Part shown: piece after piece, positions 8,299-16,194 of the stretch
Layout: each line of letters begins with the position of its first letter
Numbering within the stretch: the first letter of the stretch is position 1
Source: CAVVFX01 sp963747535
GTDB taxonomy: Bacteria > Acidobacteriota > Terriglobia > Bryobacterales > Bryobacteraceae
NCBI GenBank assembly: GCA_963747535.1
Contig: CAVVFX010000011.1
Span: 372,001 to 436,000, forward strand
Length of the DNA: 64,000 nt
Reading direction: 5' to 3'
Notes under the pieces: generated by a model
The model's input: only the letters and a program-made list of their open reading frames with translations
Database searches by the model: none
Told to the model about the DNA's origin: nothing
Program-made: the position numbers and the translations under genes

Positions 8299-9158
8299 GC
8301 AACACCACCGCGAGCCTGCAGCGTAAAATCAGCAGTGCCGGCGATCTGCAATCGGTGGTGCGCACCATGAAGGCTCTGGCCGCTTCGAGCGTCGGACAAT
8401 ACGATATGTCGGTGCGTGCGCTGGGCGACTACTATCGAACGGTGGAACTGGGATTGGGCGCGTGCTTCCGTGAAATGCCGGAGTCCAAAGCAAAGCCCGA
8501 TGCCGGCAAGATCGGCGCCGTGGTATTCGGTTCCGATCAGGGCCTGGTGGGACAGTTTAATGATGTCGTCGCAGACTATGCGATCAGGACACTCGCAACT
8601 CTCCCTGGAAAACCGGGGATCTGGGCGGTTGGTGAACGCGTTCACGCGCGCCTCAAGGACGCGGGGCTGCCGTTGATGGGACTCTTTAGCGTGCCGAATT
8701 CTGTCCAGGCGATCACTCCCCTGGTGGGGCAGATCCAAATCGAAAGCGAAGCACGCCGGGCCAAGGGAGAATACGCACGTCTTTACGTCTTCCATAATCG
8801 CCCGCAGTCCGCGGCTCTCTATGAGCCCGTCAGCCAGCGGTTGCTACCGCTCGACGCGGAATGGCAAGAAGGTCTCAAGAAAGTCCCTTGGCCGACTAAA
8901 ATGTTGCCCGAGGTGGTGAGCGGTGGTACCGCGACCCTGCGCGCACTGATCCGCGAATACCTGTTTATTTCGCTCTTCCGGGCGTGCGCCGAATCCCTCG
9001 CCAGCGAAAACGCGAGCCGGCTTGCGGCTATGGAACGCGCCGATAAGAACATCAACGAATTGCAGGAGAATCTGCACAACTCATTCCACCGTTTGCGTCA
9101 GAGTGGCATCGACGAAGAACTCTCCGACGTAATTTCGGGCTTTGAAGCACTCTCTTAA
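8295..9158 (+). CDS. atpG: N-type ATPase F1 subunit gamma
   Basis: 287-aa central-stalk subunit: N-terminal helix (LQRKISSAGDLQSVVRTMKALAASS) and C-terminal helix (SENASRLAAMERADKNINELQ) are the two coiled-coil ends of gamma. FGSDQGLVGQFND is the gamma variant of the SDRGLCG segment. It is divergent relative to housekeeping gamma, as usual for N-ATPases, and ends the operon; dps follows after 37 nt. Confidence 0.92.
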   Translation: MSNTTASLQRKISSAGDLQSVVRTMKALAASSVGQYDMSVRALGDYYRTVELGLGACFREMPESKAKPDAGKIGAVVFGSDQGLVGQFNDVVADYAIRTLATLPGKPGIWAVGERVHARLKDAGLPLMGLFSVPNSVQAITPLVGQIQIESEARRAKGEYARLYVFHNRPQSAALYEPVSQRLLPLDAEWQEGLKKVPWPTKMLPEVVSGGTATLRALIREYLFISLFRACAESLASENASRLAAMERADKNINELQENLHNSFHRLRQSGIDEELSDVISGFEALS

Positions 9159-9195
9159 ACGGCCACTCGCATGCTACCAGGAACGGTAGAAAATC

Positions 9196-9789
9196 ATGAA
9201 AGCAAATCACTCGAAAACGACGCACCTCATCGGACAGGAGTCTGAGATCCAGAAATATGGAACTGTAGTCAACCGGCCTTTGTCGCTCGATCACAAAGTC
9301 CGTCTGGCCAGCGCCGAGAGCCTCAATCAGATTCTGGCTGACACCATGACCTTGCGCGATCTTTACAAGAAACACCATTGGCAGGTATCCGGCCCGACGT
9401 TCTACCAACTCCATCTCCTTTTCGACAAGCACTTCAACGAACAGGCTGAGATCGTCGATGCGTTGGCCGAGCGCGTCCAGACCCTCGGCGGAGTTGCCAT
9501 CGCTATGGCTCACGATGTTGCCGAGACCACGCACATTGCGCGTCCGCCCCGCGGCCGTGAAGACGTTACCATTCAGTTATTCCGTCTGTTGCAAGCTCAC
9601 GAACTGATCATTGATGCAACCCGTGAAGCAGCCCGCGCCGCGGCCGTGCGCGGCGACGATGGAACCAATGATTTGTTGGTCAGCGACGTTCTTCGGGTGA
9701 ATGAATTCCAAGTCTGGTTTGTGTCCGAACAACTCGCCGGTTCGGGTATCGCCGACAAAGACCAAGAGGCTACAGTCTTGCAGGCGTAG
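9196..9789 (+). CDS. dps: Dps-family ferritin-like DNA-protection protein
   Basis: 197-aa Dps/miniferritin. The ferroxidase signature is visible: His61-Trp62, His73, Asp77, then HFNEQAEIVDALAERV (79-94), with partner ligands contributed across the dimer interface in the 12-mer. The protein oxidises and stores Fe2+ with peroxide and can bind DNA. The N-terminal ~30 residues are a polar extension. It sits 37 nt behind the ATPase operon and may share its transcript; a GC-rich inverted repeat follows. Confidence 0.93.
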   Translation: MKANHSKTTHLIGQESEIQKYGTVVNRPLSLDHKVRLASAESLNQILADTMTLRDLYKKHHWQVSGPTFYQLHLLFDKHFNEQAEIVDALAERVQTLGGVAIAMAHDVAETTHIARPPRGREDVTIQLFRLLQAHELIIDATREAARAAAVRGDDGTNDLLVSDVLRVNEFQVWFVSEQLAGSGIADKDQEATVLQA

Positions 9790-9805
9790 TCGACGGGCGA
9801 GCCGC

Positions 9806-9838
9806 CATCCGCCGCGCCTTGATTACAGCCGGCGGATG
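9806..9838. terminator. Inverted repeat between convergent genes
   Basis: CATCCGCCG (9806-9814) pairs with CGGCGGATG (9830-9838) around a 15-nt loop, 16 nt after the dps stop and before the end of the convergent gene at 9858. There is no T-tract, so it is only a candidate bidirectional terminator. Confidence 0.35.
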
Positions 9839-9857
9839 CTACATGCCGGCCCGGAGC

Positions 9858-10226
9858 CTAATCACCCTCCAGATATTCGGACGGTACATCGTCCTCCGGT
9901 ACCTGTTTCGTGTGGACTTCAGCTACGTCTGCGTCGGGCGCATCCTCCACTCCTTCGATCGCCCCGGCCTCGAAAGATTGACCCTCCTCCATCAGTTCCT
10001 GGACGCTCTCCGGCCCCGATTCTGCAGTATCCGACAAACCCTGGGTATCTCCGGACTGGCCTGCCGACCCCGAACCCCGACGCGTTTCTTCATCGTGAAC
10101 CGTAGCGTACGTCCTCCTTCCTTGATCGTCTGACTTGTTGCGAGGCCGTAAGACGCATGGCTGGCTAAATGCAAGGGGTGAGTTATGCTCGTTCTGCCGA
10201 TCGCGGCGCTTCTTGCCAGCTTCCAC
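9858..10226 (-). CDS. Acidic small protein of acidobacterial type, start unclear
   Basis: The C-terminal ~70 residues (SGDTQGLSD..., SVQELMEEGQSFEAGAIEGV, ENAPDADV-like, KQVPEDDVPSEYL) match a small acidic protein that I recall as common in Acidobacteria; no biochemical role is known to me. The N-terminus is a problem. The only in-frame start is GTG 10226, which would overlap the divergent gene at 10185. ATG 10093 lies in the +1 frame and would fit (MKKR...) if one base were missing near 10084. Either the start is unusual or the gene is frameshifted. AGGAGG is present at 10113-10118 (minus strand). Confidence 0.6.
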   Translation of the reverse strand: MEAGKKRRDRQNEHNSPLAFSQPCVLRPRNKSDDQGRRTYATVHDEETRRGSGSAGQSGDTQGLSDTAESGPESVQELMEEGQSFEAGAIEGVEDAPDADVAEVHTKQVPEDDVPSEYLEGD

Positions 10227-11918
10227 GTCGACTACGCTACGTATCTCGGCGGCTCTATAGACGATCTTGCCCGCGCGACCACAGTCGATTCCGTGGGCAA
10301 TCTCTATGTCACAGGCTCAACCGACTCGCCCAACTTTCCTTTGACCTCGACCGCATACGGCGTGCCATCCCAAGGGAATGGTTGCGCATTTGTCACCAAG
10401 TTGAATCCCAGTGGGACCGCTGTGGTCTGGTCCATCTGCCTGACGGGCATGATCTCCGAGGCAATTGCCTTGGATGCCGCCGGCGACGTCTACGTTCTGG
10501 TGTATGGCTCCATCATCAAGTTTGCTCCTGGCGCTGACCACATCATCTACTCCAAAGCGCTCAGCGACTCCGCCTCCGGCTCCGCTGTCGATCCTGCCGG
10601 AAACGCTTATGCCGTTGGCTCGGCGACCGCGGAATTCGTGACTACGCCTGGAGTTTACCAGCCGAACCTTGCTCCTGAAACCTGCTACTACGGACTTGGC
10701 GGCGAGATTCCGGGCCCCTGTACCGATGCGTTCGTCATCAAACTTTCGCCCGACGGCAGCACGGCCTGGGCAACGTTCCTGGGAGGCTCCGGCCCCGACG
10801 GGGCAACCGCCATCGCCGTCGACTCCCATGGCAATGCGTGGATCACTGGCGCGACGGTATCGCCCAATTTTCCCGTCACGGCGAACGCCTGGCAAGCCAC
10901 CTTTCATGGCGAAGTCGATCTCGGCATCTTAAGATTGGGGGATGCCTTCGTAGCCGAACTGGATCCGACCGGCGCCAGGCTGCTTTATTCCACCTATCTC
11001 GGCGGCTCCGCGCAGGATTCCGGATTCGCCATCGCCGTCGATAGCGCCGGCGCAGCCTATGTTGGCGGCGGGACTTCGTCCCCAGATTTTCCCACCACGC
11101 CCGGCGTGCTGCAGCCCACTCTTACCAGTCTTCTTCCAGGGCCGACCTATTCCAGCGAATTCGTGATCAAGTTCAGCGCTACCGGCTCCGTCGTTTACTC
11201 CACTTTCGCGCCAGGACCCCAAACCAATCAAATTTTGGTCGACGCGCAAGGTGACGCCTACATCCCCGGCACCCTGGTTTCCGCTAATGGGTCCCCGAAT
11301 ACTTCGCTTACCGTTATCGCGCCGGATGGTTCCGCGATTGTGCATTCAGTGCCCGTTCCAGGCGTGATTGCGCTGGACATGCAAGGCTCCGTCTATGCCG
11401 CCGCGTCGAGCCAAGGCTACGTCTTTTTTCCGACCCCGGGTGCACTCCAATCCACCTTCGGCGGCGGGACTTACGATGTGACTCTTACTAAAATCGACTT
11501 CGCGTCACCGCAATCGCCGTTCGTAGCCGCCATCCTAAATGCGGCCAATTTTCGCTCCGGGACCCTGCAGTTCTATCAGGTATTTCAGATCGCTCCCGGT
11601 GAGATCATCACGCTTTTCGGCATAGGCTTCGATTCCAACACGCGTCTCCTCTTTGACGGTACGCCCGCACCCATTCTGTATGTACAAGCCAATCAGATCA
11701 ACGCGGTCGTTCCATTCGAGGTCAGCAGTCCTTACACCGCCATCACGCTGCAAGGCGCCGGCCAGACTTTCGGACCCGGCCGCATGCAAGTGTTCGGCGC
11801 AGGTCCCGCGTTATTCACTGAAGACGGAAGCGGCGGAGGCCAGGCTGCGGTGCTGAACCAGGATAGCTCCCTCAACTCCGCATCCAATCCGGCGTCTCGC
11901 GGGTCCACAATTTCCGTT
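10185..11918 (+). pseudogene. SBBP beta-propeller secreted protein, 5' part interrupted by IS
   Basis: 578 codons up to the IS insertion. A short signal-like start (MLVLPIAALLAS) is followed by repeated beta-propeller units of the SBBP type, e.g. YATYLGGS-x-DD, YVTGSTDSPNFPLT, AIAVDS-G-AYVGG-TSSPDFPTT. From about residue 445 a Solibacter-type C-terminal beta domain begins (ILNAANFRSG, GEIITLFGIGF, VQANQINAVVPFEV) and is cut at GSTISV. The remaining 92 residues are at 14256-14534. Removing the element and one 8-bp duplicate restores one 670-aa frame. Translation into the IS currently adds 27 foreign residues (stop at 12002). Confidence 0.9.
11911..11918. repeat. Left target-site duplication of the IS66 element
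   Basis: TTTCCGTT directly before the left terminal repeat; the identical copy follows the right terminal repeat at 14248-14255. It lies within the Ile-Ser-Val codons of the interrupted beta-propeller gene. Confidence 0.93.
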
Positions 11919-11934
11919 GTAACAGTTCACGTGG

Positions 11935-13506
11935 TTAGGGCCGGCATGGGAGCAGGGAAGCTACAGCAGTCTGACGACGATGGCAGCGTACGGCCTCAGT
12001 GAGGTAGCCCAATACGTGACGACGCTGCCTCTTGCAAGTCTGCACGACGGTGAGTAAACGGGCAGTGGCGATTTCCCCGTTGCGGCTGCGGTTGCCGAAA
12101 CTGATCTTGCGCCACTGCACAGCCGTACGCAGGACCTGTTCCGCTGCATTGTTGGTCGGCTCCACGCCCTCCTCTTCCAGAAATGTGAACAGCCGTTCGA
12201 AGTGAAGCAACAGCGCGATTGCCATGTTGCGAACCTCGCGGTCGGTGTCCTCAAGATGTGCCACCGCCAAGGCGAGCAGCTTTTTCTGCAGGGGGATCGA
12301 CTTTAAATAGAGTTGTTGTCGGTCAAGAGGCTGCGGGTTTCCGCGCCGGTCCCGCAAGTCGCCGCGAAACCGATACCAAAGACGGAACACGCGGGCCACG
12401 ATGGCCAGCGTGTCCCGGCAAAACTGCCGCGACGAGGGACTGCGGGCATAATCGGCGATCCCCAGAAGATTTCTTTTCAGATGGGCCCAGCATAACTGCA
12501 TGCGGCCGGAATGGTACGTCAGATACACCACCCACCGGTCATTGCAGAGAATTCCGTGGAAGACCGACCCCAGCAGGGAAACCAACACTTCAGCGCTACG
12601 CGTGGAGGCCACCACGTAGAACACGAACTGGTGGGCCACCAGCGCCCAGATCCAGCGCTTATCGCCATTGGTCCGCCAACCCGTCTCATCCACATTCAGG
12701 ACCGCTTCGCGCGGCAACTGCTCCTGCAATTGCCCCACGGGCTGTTCCACCGCCTGGCTGACTTCTTCCCAGGCTTTCTGAGTACTCCCCAAACTGATCT
12801 CGATACCTAACACATCGATCAGCATCGCTTCCACCAGCCGCCGCGGCAAGCGGCAGACTACCGTCCAATAGGCGACCAGCGCCGTCAGTTGCGGTCCAAA
12901 TTGTCCCGCGATCTCCTCTGGCACCGGCGCATGCGTCGTCTTTCCGCACTGTCCACAAACCACGTTCGGAAACTGATACTCGGTGATGTGCGCTTTCACT
13001 GGCGGCACTTCGGTCACCTGATGCCGCCGCGGTTCTCCTTCCGTAGTCGCCCTACCGGGCTTTTGCGGGAGGCTTCCACCGCAGTGTCCGCATTGCTTCG
13101 GCAGCAGTACCTCAACGGCGCTCACCTCCGAGGTGGGAACCGGTCGTCGATGATGGCCCGGGTGTCCGGGCTGTGCACCCGGTTTCCGTTTGCTCTTGTG
13201 CTTTCGGCCGCGCGGGCGCTGCTCACCGGCCAATCCGTCTGAAGATGGTGGCTTGGAGGAGTTGGTCGAGTTCTTCTTTCGCCCAGCCAGTTGCCGCTCC
13301 AGATCTGCGATCTGCTTTTCTGCGTCCGCGACCTGCTTGTCGCGTTCGGCTAGTTTTTCGCGGAGATTCTCTATTTCCCGCTGCTGCCGCTCGACTTGCT
13401 GCTGCAGTTGTTCGCGGCTGGGCTGGTGGGAGTGCCGGGCCCTGGGGGCACCCCGATTCGCCGCTGCCTCTTCCTCGCTGCGGCGGCGAGCCGCGGTCGC
13501 ACTCAT
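11935..13506 (-). CDS. tnpC: IS66-family transposase (single-ORF type)
   Basis: 523 aa. Order: N-terminal leucine-zipper-like coiled coil (about 28-75), basic KHKSKRKPGAQPGHPGH segment, zinc-binding pairs Cys139/Cys142 and Cys184/Cys187, then the DDE core with Asp273 (NVDETGWR), Asp323 (LCNDRWVVY) and Glu456 (TNNAAEQVLR). No short orfA/orfB accessory genes precede it, as in the ISBst12-like IS66 subgroup. The stop codon lies at the inner edge of the left terminal repeat. It appears intact. Confidence 0.95.
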   Translation of the reverse strand: MSATAARRRSEEEAAANRGAPRARHSHQPSREQLQQQVERQQREIENLREKLAERDKQVADAEKQIADLERQLAGRKKNSTNSSKPPSSDGLAGEQRPRGRKHKSKRKPGAQPGHPGHHRRPVPTSEVSAVEVLLPKQCGHCGGSLPQKPGRATTEGEPRRHQVTEVPPVKAHITEYQFPNVVCGQCGKTTHAPVPEEIAGQFGPQLTALVAYWTVVCRLPRRLVEAMLIDVLGIEISLGSTQKAWEEVSQAVEQPVGQLQEQLPREAVLNVDETGWRTNGDKRWIWALVAHQFVFYVVASTRSAEVLVSLLGSVFHGILCNDRWVVYLTYHSGRMQLCWAHLKRNLLGIADYARSPSSRQFCRDTLAIVARVFRLWYRFRGDLRDRRGNPQPLDRQQLYLKSIPLQKKLLALAVAHLEDTDREVRNMAIALLLHFERLFTFLEEEGVEPTNNAAEQVLRTAVQWRKISFGNRSRNGEIATARLLTVVQTCKRQRRHVLGYLTEAVRCHRRQTAVASLLPCRP

Positions 13507-13668
13507 CCACCATACGTTAAACCATTCTGCGCGATTTGTCCAGCAAAATCGACGGGGGTATCGGATGAGTCAGCCGGGAAGTCCGCTACGATCACATTCA
13601 CACCCAGTTGCGGCAGCCAACAGTCTCCCTGCCCTTGGTATGATTGTTTTTCCGTACGGGGTGGATCG

Positions 13669-14184
13669 ATGCCGATGACTCCATTTATGGAACGATTCCC
13701 TGAAGTAGGAGCGCGAGAAACCAGGTCCGTAACCGTCACAAACCGCCAGGATCTTCCAGATGGGGAATACGGCTTCCTGGAGTTTTATTGTAACGAGCCC
13801 GGCTGTGACTGCCGACGAGTCATGATCGACGTGTTGCGGCCGGAGACGGGGTGGAGCAAGGTCTGGGCCACCATCAGCTACGGATGGGAGAGTCTGGATT
13901 TCTACAGAAAATGGGGCGGGACCGCCAGCGATCCCATTGAAATGAAGGGGCCATACCTGGACCCCCTCAACCCACAAACCAAGTACTCACCCGCACTTCT
14001 AAATCTGTTTCGATTCCTTCTTCAGTCGCCCGATTATGTGGAGCGTCTCAAAGGACATTACCAAATGTTCCGAGACTCTCTAGAGCCAGAACATGGCCGG
14101 CAGGACGGTCCGGAAACCAATCGCATCGAAAACAAGCGGAAACGTCTACACGATCCTAAGCATCGTCGTCGGCATCCTTACTGA
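13669..14184 (+). CDS. IS66 passenger gene, unknown Cys-motif protein
   Basis: 171-aa protein inside the element, divergent from the transposase with a 162-bp shared upstream region. ATG 13669 is preceded by a GGGGTGG stretch; ATG 13675 is an alternative. The centre carries LPDGEYGFLEFYCNEPGCDC, a compact CxxxxCxC site that could bind metal, followed by RRVMIDVL. The C-terminus is basic and low-complexity (RKRLHDPKHRRRHPY). I recall similar proteins beside other IS66 transposases, but know no function; it is not needed in the minimal IS66 unit. Confidence 0.7.
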   Translation: MPMTPFMERFPEVGARETRSVTVTNRQDLPDGEYGFLEFYCNEPGCDCRRVMIDVLRPETGWSKVWATISYGWESLDFYRKWGGTASDPIEMKGPYLDPLNPQTKYSPALLNLFRFLLQSPDYVERLKGHYQMFRDSLEPEHGRQDGPETNRIENKRKRLHDPKHRRRHPY

Positions 14185-14255
14185 GCTACGCCACGCCTCA
14201 GCACTACACCGACACCACCGCCGCGATAGATCCACCTGAACTGTTACTTTCCGTT

Positions 14256-14534
14256 TTCATGACCGGCGCCGGACTCGTGACGCCAGGGCAGCAGGATGGC
14301 TCGCTCACGCCGCTTACGCCGCCTTTCCCAATGGTCGCGCTGGGCGCCTCCTGCAATATCGGCCAAGTCACCTATGCCGGTGCGGCCCCGGGGTTGATCG
14401 CCGGCGCAGTGCAAGTGAACGTTCAGATCTCGCAAAACGTAACCCCCGGTGCCAAGATCCCGATCGTGATTTACATCGGGAATTATGTCACCGCCGGCGT
14501 CAACGGCAGCGCCAACACGATTGCGGTGCAGTAA
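14256..14534 (+). pseudogene. 3' part of the interrupted beta-propeller gene
   Basis: Ninety-two codons in the frame that continues 10185-11918 once the IS is removed, starting FMTGAGLVTPGQQDGS. ASCNIGQVTYAGAAPGLIAG and AVQVNVQIS...VPIVIYIG-like text are the end of the Solibacter-type C-terminal domain, which normally closes large secreted repeat proteins. The frame is clean to TAA 14532-14534, so the only lesion in the gene is the insertion. GTG/ATG codons here could give a truncated product, but no purpose is evident. Confidence 0.88.
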
Positions 14535-14807
14535 ATGACGAGTCTCCAGTCTCACTACATCAGCTGGGCACCACCGGTGGCGATAGCGGCAGACGCCTCG
14601 GGAAACTTGTTTATCGTCTCGCAAATCGGCAATGGGGAAAGGCCGTCGATTCGCGTCACGCGGGCGGATTCATCGGGGAATGTGACGGCCACCTTTGAAT
14701 TTCGCTCAGGCCGTGAGAACCGCAGCGGCGGCAGTGGATGCGCAAGGCGGGAGGCGAGCGAGCGACAGGGTGGAGCGATGATAGCCCCATTCAGCAAAAC
14801 TCTCTAA
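14535..14807 (+). pseudogene. Fragment of an NHL/beta-propeller protein
   Basis: Immediately after the previous stop an ATG opens a 90-codon frame. The first ~55 residues (IAADASGNLFIVSQIGNG, IRVTRADSSGNVTATFEF) are one NHL-type propeller blade; after that the sequence becomes Arg/Gly/Ser-rich and unlike the family. This looks like a leftover of a paralogous repeat protein. It could be translated, but I see no intact domain. Confidence 0.4.
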
Positions 14808-14833
14808 ACCGCGGGGTTGCCCCCGCGGTTTAG
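14804..14833. terminator. Perfect 13-bp stem-loop, likely terminator
   Basis: CTAAACCGCGGGG (14804-14816) and CCCCGCGGTTTAG (14821-14833) pair perfectly around a TTGC loop. It overlaps the end of the fragment ORF and follows the beta-propeller gene. No T-run follows, so it could be a Rho-independent-like terminator or a processing hairpin. Confidence 0.6.
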
Positions 14834-14879
14834 CAACTCTCCAGAAACAACGCCGTTCAGAGGCTGCTCTGCAGCCGGC

Positions 14880-14902
14880 GGACCAAAAAAAAACGATGGT
14901 CT
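14880..14902 (+). repeat. Dispersed hairpin repeat, copy A
   Basis: GGACCA / TGGTCT arms around an 11-nt loop of eight A followed by CGA. Member of the intergenic hairpin family also at 16130, 22697, 28635, 29584, 29682, 60389 and 62360. The most A-rich copy, with one G-T pair in the stem. Confidence 0.7.
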
Positions 14903-14972
14903 GCCCTCCGGCGGCCAGTGGCTGGCAGTTTCAAACCCCTTTGGAGCGGCTGAAAGGCGAAAGTGACCAACG

Positions 14973-15263
14973 CTATTTTATTTCGATCTTGAGCACGGAG
15001 TCTGAATGTTCGTGCCGCCAGTTCCAGTAATTCTGTTGATCTGACGCTTTGAGCTTGGAAAAATCGCCAGATTTGCGGTGATTTTCTTTTACGTAGACAC
15101 CATACGCTTTATCTTCCTGACCGTTCCATGCATGGTCGTCATTGTGTTGTTTGTCGTGGTAGGTGCGAGCCTTCTGATCTTCGGCTCGCAACGCTGTCGG
15201 CACTATTGCTATTGGGGCCATAAGGGCTGCGCTGATGATCGCTGTACTCCAGAAACGGGACAT
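14973..15263 (-). CDS. Small secreted protein, unknown function
   Basis: 96 aa with a signal peptide (residues 1-27, hydrophobic ISAALMAPIAIVPTA, cleavage near ALRA-ED). The mature part is polar and aromatic: YHDKQHNDDHAWNGQEDKAYGVYVKE and QQNYWNWRHEHSD. This His/Trp/Asp-rich type is, to my recollection, common as a small periplasmic protein in Acidobacteria. GAGGAG lies about 13 nt before the ATG. Its neighbours are stress and metal-transport genes on the same strand. Confidence 0.72.
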   Translation of the reverse strand: MSRFWSTAIISAALMAPIAIVPTALRAEDQKARTYHDKQHNDDHAWNGQEDKAYGVYVKENHRKSGDFSKLKASDQQNYWNWRHEHSDSVLKIEIK

Positions 15264-15326
15264 GTCTGTTTAATACTCCTCTACTCCGATGAAGCAATCG
15301 CCGGGCCAATCATTACTTGCTGGTGT

Positions 15327-16022
15327 TTATGCCACTCTGCCAAAAAGCGCTCCGATGCCAGCGGTCACTCCCATCGCCAACGCGCCCCAGAACGTGACGC
15401 GTATCGCGGCCACCATTACTCCCGCTCCACCCGCTCGCGCGGCTAGTCCGCCGAGAAAAGAGAGGAACACGAGCGAAGTTCCAGCTACGAGAGCGATCAG
15501 GGCAGGCTGCGGCGCCAGGGCGGTGACCAGAAGAGGCATCGCCGCTCCTACGGCGAAACTCGCCGCGGACGCCATGGCAGCCTGAACGGGACGGGCAATG
15601 CCCGTTAAAGAAATACCCAGTTCGTCGCGGGCATGCGCGTCCAGCGCGTTATGCGCCATCAACTGCTGCGCAACCGTTTTTGCGAGCGCGGGTTCAAGAC
15701 CGCGAGCGACGTAGATAGCCGCCAGTTCCTTGTGCTCTCCCAAGTCGTCGGTCTTGAGTTCCGCACGCTCGAGATTGAGATCGGCTTGCTCGGTATCCGC
15801 CTGCGAGTGGACCGACACATACTCACCGGCCGCCATCGACATCGCTCCAGCAACCAGGCCGGCGACACCCGCGACGAGAACGCTATTATGACTCCCGTGT
15901 GCGGAAGCGACTCCGAGCACCAGGCTCGCGGTGGAAAGGATGCCATCGTTGGCGCCTAATACGGCCGCGCGCAACCAACCGATCCGCGCTATGCGGTGCC
16001 GTTCTCTTAGGGGTAGAGGCAT
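15327..16022 (-). CDS. VIT/CCC1-family Fe2+/Mn2+ transporter
   Basis: 231 aa from ATG 16022; the longer open frame upstream is not family-like. RAAVLGANDGILSTASLVLGVA is the signature of VIT1/CCC1/nodulin-21 transporters (helix 1 with its Asp). MSMAAGEYVSVHSQADTEQADLNLE marks helix 2 and the cytosolic domain. Three more hydrophobic helices follow. Such proteins export Fe2+ or Mn2+ from the cytosol, and the gene sits beside the Mg2+-ATPase and Dps region, fitting metal stress. Confidence 0.92.
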   Translation of the reverse strand: MPLPLRERHRIARIGWLRAAVLGANDGILSTASLVLGVASAHGSHNSVLVAGVAGLVAGAMSMAAGEYVSVHSQADTEQADLNLERAELKTDDLGEHKELAAIYVARGLEPALAKTVAQQLMAHNALDAHARDELGISLTGIARPVQAAMASAASFAVGAAMPLLVTALAPQPALIALVAGTSLVFLSFLGGLAARAGGAGVMVAAIRVTFWGALAMGVTAGIGALFGRVA

Positions 16023-16129
16023 TGAGGCTTCCTTGGTCCGAGCATAAAGGCACAGACTGAAGCCTGTGTTGCCAAATCTTTGTTTCTTTGCGGCCCCCGA
16101 CGACCGGCAGGCAGGCAGCTTCGCTGCCC

Positions 16130-16157
16130 GACGGACCACAAGAAACGATGGTCCGTC
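16130..16157 (+). repeat. Dispersed hairpin repeat, copy B
   Basis: GACGGACCA (16130-16138), loop CAAGAAACGA, TGGTCCGTC (16149-16157): a perfect 9-bp stem, followed by GTACGG as in several other copies. Intergenic between the Mg-ATPase and VIT genes. A sequence just upstream (AAATCTTTGTTTCTTTGCGG, 16074-) also recurs at 29477. Confidence 0.8.
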
Positions 16158-16194
16158 GTACGGGTTTCGGCCGACCAGTGATACGGATGCTGAT

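Larger units (their letters stand above)
11919..14247. mobile_element. IS66-family insertion sequence, 2,329 bp
   Basis: Terminal inverted repeats: left GTAACAGTTCACGTGG (11919-11934), right end reads GTAACAGTTCAGGTGG on the minus strand (14247-14232), 15 of 16 identical and starting GTAA as in IS66 elements. It is flanked by identical 8-bp target duplications TTTCCGTT at 11911-11918 and 14248-14255, the length IS66 makes. It encodes a DDE transposase on the minus strand and a divergent passenger gene on the plus strand. Intact ends, intact transposase and perfect duplications point to recent insertion. Confidence 0.95.

Noticed and set aside
15327..16139. Longer start for the VIT transporter at 16139
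   Set aside because: The extra 39 residues are coded by the hairpin-repeat region and are not family-like; ATG 16022 fits.
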